64,000 bases of DNA from JACVRW01 sp963803245. GTDB lineage: Bacteria; Actinomycetota; Thermoleophilia; Solirubrobacterales; Thermoleophilaceae. The stretch covers positions 62,001 to 126,000 of the forward strand of contig CAWDLI010000008.1 of NCBI GenBank assembly GCA_963803245.1, read 5' to 3'. Position 1 is the stretch's first letter; the number at the start of each line of letters is the position of its first letter. Below, one piece after another: positions 34,155 to 41,174 of the stretch. A program made the translations under genes and the position numbers. The notes under the pieces are model-generated. The model saw only the letters and a program-made list of their open reading frames with translations, did not search any database and had not been told where the DNA came from.

Positions 34155-35254
34155 AACGTGATGACTGTCCGCACGCCCTCGTGGCGGTCCATGGCCGCGA
34201 AGGCGTCGTTCACCTCGTCGAGCGAGATGCGCCGCGTGATCAGCGAGTCCAGGTCCAGGTCGCCGGCCAGATAGCGGTCCACCAGCTCGGGCACGCGGTC
34301 GCGGCCCTTGGCCCCGCCGAACGAGGCGCCGGCGATGCGGCGGCCCGTGATCAGGAAGCGCGGCACGACCTCGAGCACCTCGCCCTTGCCGGCCACGCCC
34401 GCGACCGTGCAGAGCCCCCAGCCCATACGCGCGGACTCGACGGCCTGGCGCATCACGGCCACGTTGCCGGTGGCCTCGAAGGTGTAGTCGGCGCCGAAGC
34501 CGCCTGTCATCTCGACGATCTGGTCGACCGCGTCTGGCCCGCCCACGAGCGTGTCGGTGGCGCCCTGGGCGCGCGCCTGCTCGAGGCGGCCCTCGTCGAG
34601 GTCCACGGCGATGACCCGCTCGGCGCCGGCCAGCCGGCAGCCGGCCACCGCGCCGAGGCCGACCAGGCCGGCGCCGAAGACGGCGCAGGTCGAGCCGGGC
34701 TCGACCTTGGCCACGTAGAGCGCGGCGCCGATCCCGGTGGTGGCGCCGCAGGCGAGCGAGCAGACGACGTCGAGCGGGGCGTCGGCGTTCACCTTGGCCA
34801 GCGCGATCTCCGGCATCACGGTGGCCTCGGCGAACGTGCTGGTGCCCATGAAGTGGCGAATCTGCTCGCCGTTGCGGCGCAGCCGGGTTGTGCCGTCGGG
34901 CAGGTGGCCCTTGTTCTGCTCCTCGCGGATCGCGAGGCAGATGTTCGTCTTGTCCGAGAGGCAGTGGACGCACTCGCGGCACTGCGGTGAGAAGAGCGTC
35001 ACCACGTGGTCCCCGGGGGCGAGGCTGGACACGCCCTCGCCGACCGCCTCGACCACGCCGGCGCCCTCGTGCCCGAGCACCGTGGGCGCGTACCCCGACG
35101 GATCGGCGCCACTGGCCGTGTACATATCGGTGTGGCAGACGCCGCAGGCGGCCAGGCGAACCAGCACCTCACCCGGCCCAGGACCGTCGAGCTCAACGTC
35201 CTGAACCACGAGCGGTGCGGCGAACTCCTCGAGAACGGCGGCACGAATCTTCAT
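34151..35254 (-). CDS. zinc-dependent alcohol dehydrogenase, class III-like (S-hydroxymethyl-thiol / formaldehyde dehydrogenase type)
   Basis: A 367-residue medium-chain dehydrogenase. Catalytic zinc ligands are in GVCHTDMYT, GHEGAGVVEAV and the SLACGATTG Cys; structural-zinc cysteines are in SPQCRECVHCLSDKTNIC. NAD fold: CAVFGAGLVGLGA. The stretch GTTRLRRNGEQIRHFMGTSTFAEATVMPE is typical of class III enzymes that oxidise S-hydroxymethyl-glutathione or -mycothiol, so formaldehyde detoxification is likely. A TAGGGT hexamer 8 nt before the ATG suggests leaderless transcription. Confidence 0.85.
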   Translation of the reverse strand: MKIRAAVLEEFAAPLVVQDVELDGPGPGEVLVRLAACGVCHTDMYTASGADPSGYAPTVLGHEGAGVVEAVGEGVSSLAPGDHVVTLFSPQCRECVHCLSDKTNICLAIREEQNKGHLPDGTTRLRRNGEQIRHFMGTSTFAEATVMPEIALAKVNADAPLDVVCSLACGATTGIGAALYVAKVEPGSTCAVFGAGLVGLGAVAGCRLAGAERVIAVDLDEGRLEQARAQGATDTLVGGPDAVDQIVEMTGGFGADYTFEATGNVAVMRQAVESARMGWGLCTVAGVAGKGEVLEVVPRFLITGRRIAGASFGGAKGRDRVPELVDRYLAGDLDLDSLITRRISLDEVNDAFAAMDRHEGVRTVITF

Positions 35255-35262
35255 GGCGCCGG

Positions 35263-35268
35263 ACCCTA
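35263..35268 (-). promoter_or_regulatory. -10-like hexamer, leaderless promoter of the alcohol dehydrogenase gene
   Basis: TAGGGT on the minus strand is 8 nt before the ATG at 35254, with no ribosome-binding site between. Confidence 0.4.
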
Positions 35269-35337
35269 TCCGCTGGCATAGCGCGTTTGTCACGCAGCCG
35301 CGTTGTCCCGTCACCACGTGCCGAGCAGCATCAGCTC

Positions 35338-36309
35338 ATGGCCGGCGAAACGAACAAAAGGGGCGACATAGGCCCCCAATGTTCGTCTCGTCCCGTGGAT
35401 GCCGCGATTGCCGTGCTTGCCCGCCGGCAGGGCGGGGTCGTTGCGAGAGGTCAGCTACTGGAACTCGGGTTGGGTGGCTACGGAATCCGGCACCGGCTTC
35501 GGACCGGTCGTCTCCACGTGCTCCATCGCGGCGTTTACGCGGTCGGTCATCAAGGGGTCACGGCGGCGGGGATGGACATGGCGGCTGTGCTCGCGTGCGG
35601 ACGCGACGCGGTGCTCAGCCACCGAGCCGCAGCATCCCGCTGGGGTCTCAGACCCAGCGCGCGGGCGCGCATCGACGTGACCACTCCTCGCGAGCTGCGC
35701 GGCCATGAGGGAGTCCAGGTGCATGTGAGTCGGCTTCCAGAGGACGAGCGCACCGTGAAGGACGGCATCCCGGTGACCACCGTCCCGCGCACCCTCCTCG
35801 ACCTCGCCGCGATCCTGCGCCCGCAACAGCTCGAGCGAGCCGTCGAGCAGGCCGAGGTGCTGCGCCTCACCGACCCACTCTCGTTGCCCGCTGTGCTCCG
35901 GCGTTACCCGGGCCGTCGGGGGACCAGCAGCCTGCGCAGTCTGCTGGCAGACGGTCAGATCGGCGCGACCGCTACCCGCAGCATGCTCGAGGAGCGCTTC
36001 CTCGCCTTCGTAGCCGAGACCGGTCTGCCGCGCCCCGAGGTCAACGAATGGCTGCATATAGCCGGGCAATGGATCGAGGTCGACTGCCTCTGGCGCGTGG
36101 AGCGGCTCGCGCTCGAGCTCGACAGCCGCTCGGTGCACGCCACCGACGCCGCCTTCGAGCGTGACCGGGCACGAGACCGGCGCCTTCAGGTGGCGGGCTG
36201 GCGACCGGTGCGCGTCACCTGGAGGCAGCTCCAGGAAGGCCCGCGTGCGGTCGAGAGCGACCTGCGCGCGTTGCTCGGCTCAGCGCCAACACCGCGGCCG
36301 TCGTCATGA
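35338..36309 (+). CDS. AbiEi-type antitoxin domain / DUF559 protein
   Basis: A protein of up to 323 residues. The N-terminal winged helix (VDAAIAVLARRQGGVVARGQLLELGLGGYGIRHRLRTGRLHVLHRGVYAVGH) matches the type IV antitoxin AbiEi family. The C-terminal part (VEVDCLWRVERLALELDSRSVHATDAAFERDRARDRRLQVAGWRPVRVTW) matches the Vsr-like nuclease fold of DUF559. No cognate toxin is adjacent. Start is uncertain: ATG 35338 would place a nested hairpin (35350-35386) inside codons 5-17, while GTG 35395 begins the family core and puts the hairpin in the leader. Confidence 0.8.
   Translation: MAGETNKRGDIGPQCSSRPVDAAIAVLARRQGGVVARGQLLELGLGGYGIRHRLRTGRLHVLHRGVYAVGHQGVTAAGMDMAAVLACGRDAVLSHRAAASRWGLRPSARARIDVTTPRELRGHEGVQVHVSRLPEDERTVKDGIPVTTVPRTLLDLAAILRPQQLERAVEQAEVLRLTDPLSLPAVLRRYPGRRGTSSLRSLLADGQIGATATRSMLEERFLAFVAETGLPRPEVNEWLHIAGQWIEVDCLWRVERLALELDSRSVHATDAAFERDRARDRRLQVAGWRPVRVTWRQLQEGPRAVESDLRALLGSAPTPRPSS
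35350..35386 (+). promoter_or_regulatory. nested hairpin at the start of the AbiEi/DUF559 gene
   Basis: Outer arms ACGAACA (35350-35356) and TGTTCGT (35380-35386) enclose inner arms GGGGC (35360-35364) and GCCCC (35372-35376) around a 7-nt loop. It ends 8 nt before the in-frame GTG at 35395. It may be an RNA control element or an operator for the protein's own DNA-binding domain. Confidence 0.5.
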
Positions 36310-36748
36310 ACCCGAGAACCAGCGTGACCGCGAGCCAGAACCGGGCCGCACGCCTGTCCTGCTCCTGTTGGTACGCGCCCGGGTCCCGCTCACCGACGAG
36401 GTGGATCCGAGCACCGTCCCCCCTGAAGTGCTTGGCGCTCTCCAGCCCGGCGCCCGCCGTGGAGCCGGCCAGCACCAGCGTGCACAGCACCACCGGGGCC
36501 ACCAGGCCGCGAAAGAGGCGTCTCGAGCGCGGGCCCGCCGGTCGCCGCGATGTGGCCACCAGGAGCAACACGCCGAGCGCCGCCGGCGGCGTGCATACGA
36601 GCACGAGCAGGAAAAGGCCGCGTCCGCCGGCGTCACCGCAGTCGTAGTCGCACTGGGCCTCGAACAGGACCGACCAGCCGAGTGCTCCGGCCAGCGGAAC
36701 CAGCATGAGTAGGCCCAACGGCCGCAGCCAGCGTTCGTTCCCCTGCAT
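36215..36748 (-). CDS. four-helix integral membrane protein of unknown function
   Basis: A 177-residue protein with four hydrophobic segments: GLLMLVPLAGALGWSVLFEA, GLFLLVLVCTPPAALGVLLLV, GLVAPVVLCTLVLAGSTAGA and FWLAVTLVLGFMTTAAVLAL. A periplasmic or cytoplasmic loop (about 105-135) lies between helices 3 and 4. CDYDC between helices 1 and 2 could form a disulfide. I do not recognise a family. The start codon follows GGAGGGG. The last 95 nt overlap the end of the convergent AbiEi/DUF559 gene, an unusually long overlap for this window. Confidence 0.6.
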   Translation of the reverse strand: MQGNERWLRPLGLLMLVPLAGALGWSVLFEAQCDYDCGDAGGRGLFLLVLVCTPPAALGVLLLVATSRRPAGPRSRRLFRGLVAPVVLCTLVLAGSTAGAGLESAKHFRGDGARIHLVGERDPGAYQQEQDRRAARFWLAVTLVLGFMTTAAVLALSRATRAGRSRPHAGLPGAASR

Positions 36749-36781
36749 CCCCTCCGTGATAACAGCGTTTCTCGACCGCCG

Positions 36782-37600
36782 CTACCAGCGCACGTCGTGC
36801 CACTCCATCACGCCGTGGCCCGACGTCAGTCGCAGCCCGCCGGGCAGCTCGCCCTCGAAGCTGCCGAACGGCTGCAGGTAGTCGCTCTTGAAGAGGAGCC
36901 GGCGGGTGTGGTCCTCGCGGACGCTCCAGGGGGTGAACTCGAGCTCGCCCACGCGCGAGAGGTCGTCGGCGAATGCGAGTGGCGGGACCTCGCCGGGCAC
37001 GCCGTCCACCCAGACCGTGCGCTCGCTCGACTCGGGCGCGTCGTGCACGCCGTCCACCAGGTTCCAGGCCACCGAGCGTCCGTCGCCAGTGCGCCCGATG
37101 CCCGCCGACCAGCGCCACACGGTGTGGCGCTCGTGGTAGCCGGCGGAGTCGTCGATGAAGCCCTCGTCGCCGTCGATCGCCCACTCGCGCTCGCCGAGGC
37201 GGACCGTGCCGCGGAGATGCACCGGCGCCTGCTTGCGCGTCCAGATCCACGAGCGTCCGCTCGCCGAGGCCACCTCCATGCCCGGGCCCTCGTCGAACGA
37301 GAGGTCCACGTCCACGCCGTCGGCGACCACGCGTGCCCGTCCGGGGGAGAGGTCCACGCCTCCGCGGCCCGCGGTGGTGCGCTCGGCGAGGGTTCCGTCG
37401 GGCAGCGCGACGGCCCACCAGCGCTGCGGAAGCCCAGCCACGCGGGCGTCGCCCACGCAGACCATCAGGTCGGGCCGGTAGAGCGCCACGTAGCGCCAGC
37501 GCTTGAGCGGCCGGCCGCGATTCATCAGCGGCATCCGGGCCGGCGGCAGCGCCAGCCCGAGCGAGCGCACCTCCGAGCCGCGCACCGGTAACGGTCTCAC
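36782..37600 (-). CDS. DUF2804 family protein
   Basis: A 272-residue protein. The central GRSWIWTRKQAPVHLRGTV, DEGFIDDSAGYHERHTVWRWSAGIG and SVAWNLVDGVHDAPESSERTVWVDG match DUF2804, a family with a lipocalin/AttH-like beta architecture and no established function. There is no signal peptide. GTG start at 37600, with a promoter 6 nt upstream (TGTACT, 17-nt spacer, TTGACT). Its -35 lies inside a TetR-type dyad shared with the divergent nitrilase-TetR operon. Confidence 0.78.
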   Translation of the reverse strand: MRPLPVRGSEVRSLGLALPPARMPLMNRGRPLKRWRYVALYRPDLMVCVGDARVAGLPQRWWAVALPDGTLAERTTAGRGGVDLSPGRARVVADGVDVDLSFDEGPGMEVASASGRSWIWTRKQAPVHLRGTVRLGEREWAIDGDEGFIDDSAGYHERHTVWRWSAGIGRTGDGRSVAWNLVDGVHDAPESSERTVWVDGVPGEVPPLAFADDLSRVGELEFTPWSVREDHTRRLLFKSDYLQPFGSFEGELPGGLRLTSGHGVMEWHDVRW

Positions 37601-37606
37601 GGGCGC

Positions 37607-37635
37607 AGTACACTCCAGATTGACTAGTCAGTCAA
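37607..37635 (-). promoter_or_regulatory. DUF2804 promoter overlapped by a TetR-type operator
   Basis: On the minus strand TTGACT (37635-37630), a 17-nt spacer and TGTACT (37612-37607) precede the GTG by 6 nt. TTGACTAGTCAGTCAA at 37620-37635 is a dyad with perfect TTGACT/AGTCAA arms covering the -35. The TetR gene at 38480 is the likely binder. Confidence 0.6.
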
Positions 37636-37649
37636 CGCGGGGGGGATTT

Positions 37650-38480
37650 TTGCGGGCCGCCGCCGTGCAGCTCAACTCGAAGGACGACAAGGCCGCCAAC
37701 CTTGCGGTTGCAGAGCGCCTTGTGCGCGCCGCGGCCGACGACGGAGCCTCGCTCGTCGTGCTGCCCGAGAAGTTCAACGTGCTCGGCACCCACGCCGACT
37801 ACCTGGCCGGCGCCGAGTCCCTCGACGGACCCACGATCGAGTGGGCGCGGGAGCTGGCTCGCGAGCTCGGCATCGACTTCGTGCCCGGGTCGATCGTGGA
37901 GCGCCGCGACGACCGCGACAAGCTCTCGAACACCTCGGTGCACGTCGGTCCCGACGGCGAGGTCAAGGCCGTCTACCGCAAGATCCACATGTTCGACGTG
38001 GAGGTCGGCGGGCAGGTCTACCGCGAGTCGGAGACCCAGGAGGGCGGACACGAGATCGTCCAGTCGCGCACCGCCGACGGCGTGGGCCTCGGCCTGACCG
38101 TCTGTTACGACCTGCGCTTCCCCGAGCTCTACCGAACACTCGCGGTCGAGGGCGCGCGCGTCCTGCTCATCCCCGCGGCCTTCACCGAGGTCACCGGCCG
38201 CGCGCACTGGGAGATCCTGATCCGTGCCCGGGCGATCGAGAACCAGGCCTTCGTGGTGGCCGCCGACCAGGTCGGCCCGCACCCGCCCGACAAGGTGAGC
38301 TTCGGCGGCTCGCTGATCGTGGACCCATGGGGCGAGGTGCTCGCCAGGGCGCCCGACGAGGAGTGCTTCGTGGCGGCCGACCTGGACCTCGCGCGCCAGG
38401 ACGAGGTTCGCGAGAAGCTGCCCAGCCTCGCCAACCGGGTGCCCGACGCATACCGCCGGCCTGCCGAGGTGGGCTCCTGA
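37650..38480 (+). CDS. carbon-nitrogen hydrolase of the Nit1/Nit2 (omega-amidase-like) branch
   Basis: A 276-residue nitrilase-superfamily protein with the Glu-Lys-Cys triad visible: E40 (VVLPEKFN), K111 (VYRKIHMFDVEV) and C152 (TVCYDLRFPELYRTLA). The IHMFDV and YDLRFPELYR signatures are typical of Nit-type amidases that hydrolyse deaminated glutathione or omega-amides, not true nitrilases. The TTG at 37650, preceded by a GGGGGG ribosome-binding site, begins the family N-terminus LRAAAVQLNS. It forms an operon with the TetR gene (TGATG overlap). Confidence 0.85.
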   Translation: MRAAAVQLNSKDDKAANLAVAERLVRAAADDGASLVVLPEKFNVLGTHADYLAGAESLDGPTIEWARELARELGIDFVPGSIVERRDDRDKLSNTSVHVGPDGEVKAVYRKIHMFDVEVGGQVYRESETQEGGHEIVQSRTADGVGLGLTVCYDLRFPELYRTLAVEGARVLLIPAAFTEVTGRAHWEILIRARAIENQAFVVAADQVGPHPPDKVSFGGSLIVDPWGEVLARAPDEECFVAADLDLARQDEVREKLPSLANRVPDAYRRPAEVGS

Positions 38481-39115
38481 TGGCCACGGCCCCGCGCCAG
38501 GCGCCGGTCGACAAGCGCCGCCTGATCCTGGACGCGGCGGTCCGCGTGTTCGCGCGCCAGGGCTTCCACCACTGCCGCGTGTCGGACGTGGCCGACGAGG
38601 CGGGGGTGGCCTACGGCCTCGTCTACCACTACTTCGACTCCAAGGAAGAGATCCTCAACACGCTCTTCCTCGAGCGCTGGGAGATCATGCTCGAGGCGAT
38701 CACCGAGATCGACGGCCGCGATCTCCCGGTGAGGGACAAGCTCTACTCGATCGCGGGCTTCATCATCGACTCCTACCGCCACGACCCGGATCTGATGAAG
38801 GTGATCATCGTCGAGGTCACGCGCGCGGCGAACTCCTTCGGCGCGACGCACCTCGACACCATCCGCGAGGCCTACGACCGCATCGCCTCGATCCTCGAGT
38901 CCGCGCACGACAGCGGCTCGTTCAAGTCCGCGATTCCGGCCGACTTCGCGGCCATGTGCTTCTACGGGGCGATCGAGCAGCTGCTCACCGGCTGGATCTT
39001 CGGGCTCCTGCCCACGTCGGACGACGAATACGAGCGTGCCAAGGGCCTGGTGGTCGAGGCCATCTGCGGCGGACTCGAGACCACCCCCGTGGCGCCGCCC
39101 GCCGCCTCTGCTTGA
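38480..39115 (+). CDS. TetR family transcriptional regulator (FadR-like)
   Basis: A 211-residue protein. Its TetR HTH (KRRLILDAAVRVFARQGFHHCRVSDVADEAGVAYGLVYHYFDSKEEIL, about residues 12-58) is followed by a C-terminal domain resembling TetR regulators of fatty-acid degradation (FadR_C-like: VRDKLYSIAGFIIDSYRHDPDLMKVIIVEVTR). It is cotranscribed with the nitrilase. The dyad at 37620-37635 in front of the operon is the likely operator, controlling this operon and the divergent DUF2804 gene. Confidence 0.9.
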   Translation: MATAPRQAPVDKRRLILDAAVRVFARQGFHHCRVSDVADEAGVAYGLVYHYFDSKEEILNTLFLERWEIMLEAITEIDGRDLPVRDKLYSIAGFIIDSYRHDPDLMKVIIVEVTRAANSFGATHLDTIREAYDRIASILESAHDSGSFKSAIPADFAAMCFYGAIEQLLTGWIFGLLPTSDDEYERAKGLVVEAICGGLETTPVAPPAASA

Positions 39116-39124
39116 ATCACCCTG

Positions 39125-39262
39125 ATGGGGAATGACATGACCAAGCGTCTGATGTGGAGCGGCCTCCTCGCCGGGGTGGGAGCGCTCATGACGATCCTGG
39201 CCAACCGCGTCGCAGCCGAGATTTGGGTGCGGGTCTTCAAGGAAGACCCGCCGGACTACTGA
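39125..39262 (+). CDS. small DUF4235-like membrane protein (45 aa)
   Basis: A 45-residue protein, MGNDMTKRLMWSGLLAGVGA at the start, with one hydrophobic segment (about residues 10-30) and an acidic end (FKEDPPDY). It resembles a trimmed DUF4235 protein: a small hydrophobic segment followed by W..V.KEDPP. Its stop overlaps the next start (TGATG). With the next three genes it forms a small cell-envelope cassette. Function unknown. Confidence 0.6.
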   Translation: MGNDMTKRLMWSGLLAGVGALMTILANRVAAEIWVRVFKEDPPDY

Positions 39263-39465
39263 TGGTCGACGCCCCGAACCAGGGCGCCACCGGAGCGGCT
39301 CCACCGACCCCCGCACCCGACGCCTTCGGCGCTCCGGCTTCGGAGTCCCCCCTGAGCGTGGACACCGAGGGCGGACCCTTCGCGGACCACCCCGAGATCT
39401 TTGTGGGCGGCGCTTTCGTCGGCGGGCTGGCGCTCGCCCTGATCGTCAGGAGGGTCTCCGGATGA
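39262..39465 (+). CDS. small Pro/Ala-rich protein with a C-terminal membrane anchor (67 aa)
   Basis: A 67-residue protein. An N-terminal Pro/Ala-rich stretch of about 35 residues is probably disordered, and a single C-terminal membrane segment, IFVGGAFVGGLALALIVRRV, ends in basic residues. I recognise no family. Its start overlaps the previous stop by 1 nt and its stop overlaps the holin-family gene by ATGA, so it belongs to the four-gene cassette. Confidence 0.6.
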   Translation: MVDAPNQGATGAAPPTPAPDAFGAPASESPLSVDTEGGPFADHPEIFVGGAFVGGLALALIVRRVSG

Positions 39466-39932
39466 GCGGTGACGGGTTGGGCCAGAACGGCTCCGCAGAC
39501 AAGACGCTCGGCCAGATCGTGACCGAGGTGTCGGAGAAGGCCTCGTTCCTCGTCCGCGAGGAGATCGAGCTGGCGAAGGCCGAGATCACCGGCAAGCTCT
39601 CGAAGCTCACCAAGGGCGCGGTCGTGGCCGGCGCGGCGGGTGTGTTCCTCATCTTCGGCGTGACCATGCTCTTCCACACGCTCGCCTGGCTGCTCAACGA
39701 CCTCTTCAACTGGGACCCGTGGACGGGATTCGCCGTGGTCACGGTGGTGCTGTTCCTGCTCGCCGGGCTGGCTGCGTTCATCGCGCTCCGGCTGTTCAAG
39801 AAGGGCTCCCCGCCCACGCCCGACCTCGCGATCGAGGAAGCCAAGCTGATCCGTGAGCAATTCGAGGCCGAGCGCATCCAGCGCGATCAGGTGCACCGCT
39901 CGCTCGAGAAGGGTGAGGAGGTCACGCGCTGA
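39462..39932 (+). CDS. phage holin family / DUF1469 membrane protein
   Basis: A 156-residue protein. An amphipathic N-terminal helix (LGQIVTEVSEKASFLVREEIELAKAEIT) precedes two membrane segments (AVVAGAAGVFLIFGVTMLFHTLAWLL and FAVVTVVLFLLAGLAAFIALRLF) and a charged helical tail. This is the layout of the actinobacterial DUF1469 (holin superfamily III) proteins. They are chromosomal envelope proteins and no lysis genes are nearby, so a holin role is not implied. It overlaps both neighbours. Confidence 0.82.
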   Translation: MSGDGLGQNGSADKTLGQIVTEVSEKASFLVREEIELAKAEITGKLSKLTKGAVVAGAAGVFLIFGVTMLFHTLAWLLNDLFNWDPWTGFAVVTVVLFLLAGLAAFIALRLFKKGSPPTPDLAIEEAKLIREQFEAERIQRDQVHRSLEKGEEVTR

Positions 39933-40165
39933 TGGCCAACGGACCGCGCAGCCCGGAGCTGATTCGCCAGTCCATCGAGGACACGCGCCGCGACCTGGCC
40001 TTCTCGGTGAACGACCTCCGCTCGAAGATGTCGGAGATCACCGACTGGCGCGGCCAGCTCACGCGCAATCGCAGCAGCGCCCTGGTGGGCGCCGCCGTGG
40101 CCGGCTTCGTGATCGGTGGCGGCGTGGCCGCCACGATCTCGTTGTTCAGTCGCCGCCGCCGCTAG
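39932..40165 (+). CDS. DUF3618 family protein
   Basis: A 77-residue protein with the DUF3618 core SPELIRQSIEDTRRDLAFSVNDLRSKM (residues 7-33) and a C-terminal membrane segment (ALVGAAVAGFVIGGGVAATISLF) ending in four arginines. DUF3618 proteins commonly follow DUF1469 proteins in actinobacteria; their function is unknown. It overlaps the convergent flippase-like gene by 20 nt. Confidence 0.82.
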   Translation: MANGPRSPELIRQSIEDTRRDLAFSVNDLRSKMSEITDWRGQLTRNRSSALVGAAVAGFVIGGGVAATISLFSRRRR

Positions 40166-41165
40166 CGCCCTCCGCGCCGTTGTTGCCGTAGCGCCGCCGG
40201 TGGAGGATGGCGGCCACGCCGCCCGCCGGGATCGGCAGCCAGAACGAGACGAGCCGGTAGGCGAGCGTCGCCAGCACGGCGCGGCCGGTTCCCACGCCGG
40301 CGAGTGCCAGCGTTCCCGTGAGCCCGGCCTCGACGAAGCCGAGCCCGCCCGGCGTGAGCGGCAGGGTCCCGAGCAGCTGCGCGGCGAAGAACGCGAGCAG
40401 CACGAGTGAGGGGCGCGGGTGTGCGCCGACCGCGTTCAGCGCAGCCAGCAGCGTCGCGTAGTCGAGCAGCCAGCGCCCGCTCGCCCCGATCAGCGCCTTC
40501 CACCAGTTGCGTCCCAGCACCTCCTTCACGACGTCCCGCTCGCTGAGGAGGCGCTTGGGCAGGTTGCGGATCGGGCTCCTGCGGCGCATCACGCGGTTGC
40601 GGACCCACTGCGCGACCCGTCCGACGACCTTCAGCGGCCGGTCGAAGAGGAGACATGCCGCGCCGAGGGCGAACATCAGCACGAACACCAGCCCGCCGAT
40701 CCCCGCGGCGCGCTCCAGTCCCGGGTCCACCGGAGCGCCGCCGAGCACGGCGGGCACCGCCAGCAGCGGGAGAGCGCACAGCGTCGCGAACACGATCAGC
40801 GACGACGCGGTCATTCCCGATGCCGCCGCTGCCGCGGGCACGCCCGCGCGGGCGAGCATCGCGTACTGCATCGCACCCGCGGCGGCCACGCCGCCCGGCA
40901 CCACGCGCCCGAACGCGTTCGATGCCAGCTGCGAGGTGATCACCGGCCCCCAGCGCCGGGTGCGGAGCGAGACCCGCTGAACCCACCACATGCAGCCGTA
41001 GCTCCCCACCTGCAGGAGGAACATCGCCACGAACCACAGCGGATTCACGTCGTCCAGCCGGTCCCACGCCCCGAAGACGTTCAGGAGCGCCGGCGCCAGC
41101 AGGTAGAGCGAGACTCCGGTGACAGCGAGCAGCCCGCCACGCTTGGCGATCGCGGCGGCGGACAT
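40146..41165 (-). CDS. flippase-like / lysylphosphatidylglycerol synthase TM-domain (UPF0104) protein
   Basis: A 339-residue protein of about eight membrane helices. Conserved family pieces are NPLWFVAMFLLQVGSYGCMWWV, NAFGRVVPGGVAAAGAMQYAML, and the C-terminal LLGTLPLTPGGLGFVEAGLTGTL followed by RLVSFWLPIPAGG. The family includes YbhN and the MprF flippase part and is proposed to move lipids across the membrane. A related domain is fused to a glycosyltransferase at 53242-55563. It starts 9 nt after the AI-2E-type gene's stop. Confidence 0.85.
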   Translation of the reverse strand: MSAAAIAKRGGLLAVTGVSLYLLAPALLNVFGAWDRLDDVNPLWFVAMFLLQVGSYGCMWWVQRVSLRTRRWGPVITSQLASNAFGRVVPGGVAAAGAMQYAMLARAGVPAAAAASGMTASSLIVFATLCALPLLAVPAVLGGAPVDPGLERAAGIGGLVFVLMFALGAACLLFDRPLKVVGRVAQWVRNRVMRRRSPIRNLPKRLLSERDVVKEVLGRNWWKALIGASGRWLLDYATLLAALNAVGAHPRPSLVLLAFFAAQLLGTLPLTPGGLGFVEAGLTGTLALAGVGTGRAVLATLAYRLVSFWLPIPAGGVAAILHRRRYGNNGAEGASGGGD

Positions 41166-41174
41166 CGCGGACGT

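Noticed and set aside
35338..36309. A complete type IV toxin-antitoxin or abortive-infection system
   Set aside because: There is no AbiEii-like nucleotidyltransferase next to it. Only the antitoxin-like and DUF559 domains are present.
39462..39932. A prophage lysis gene, because of the holin family name
   Set aside because: No endolysin, integrase or phage structural gene is nearby. DUF1469 proteins are ordinary chromosomal proteins in actinobacteria and the neighbour is DUF3618.
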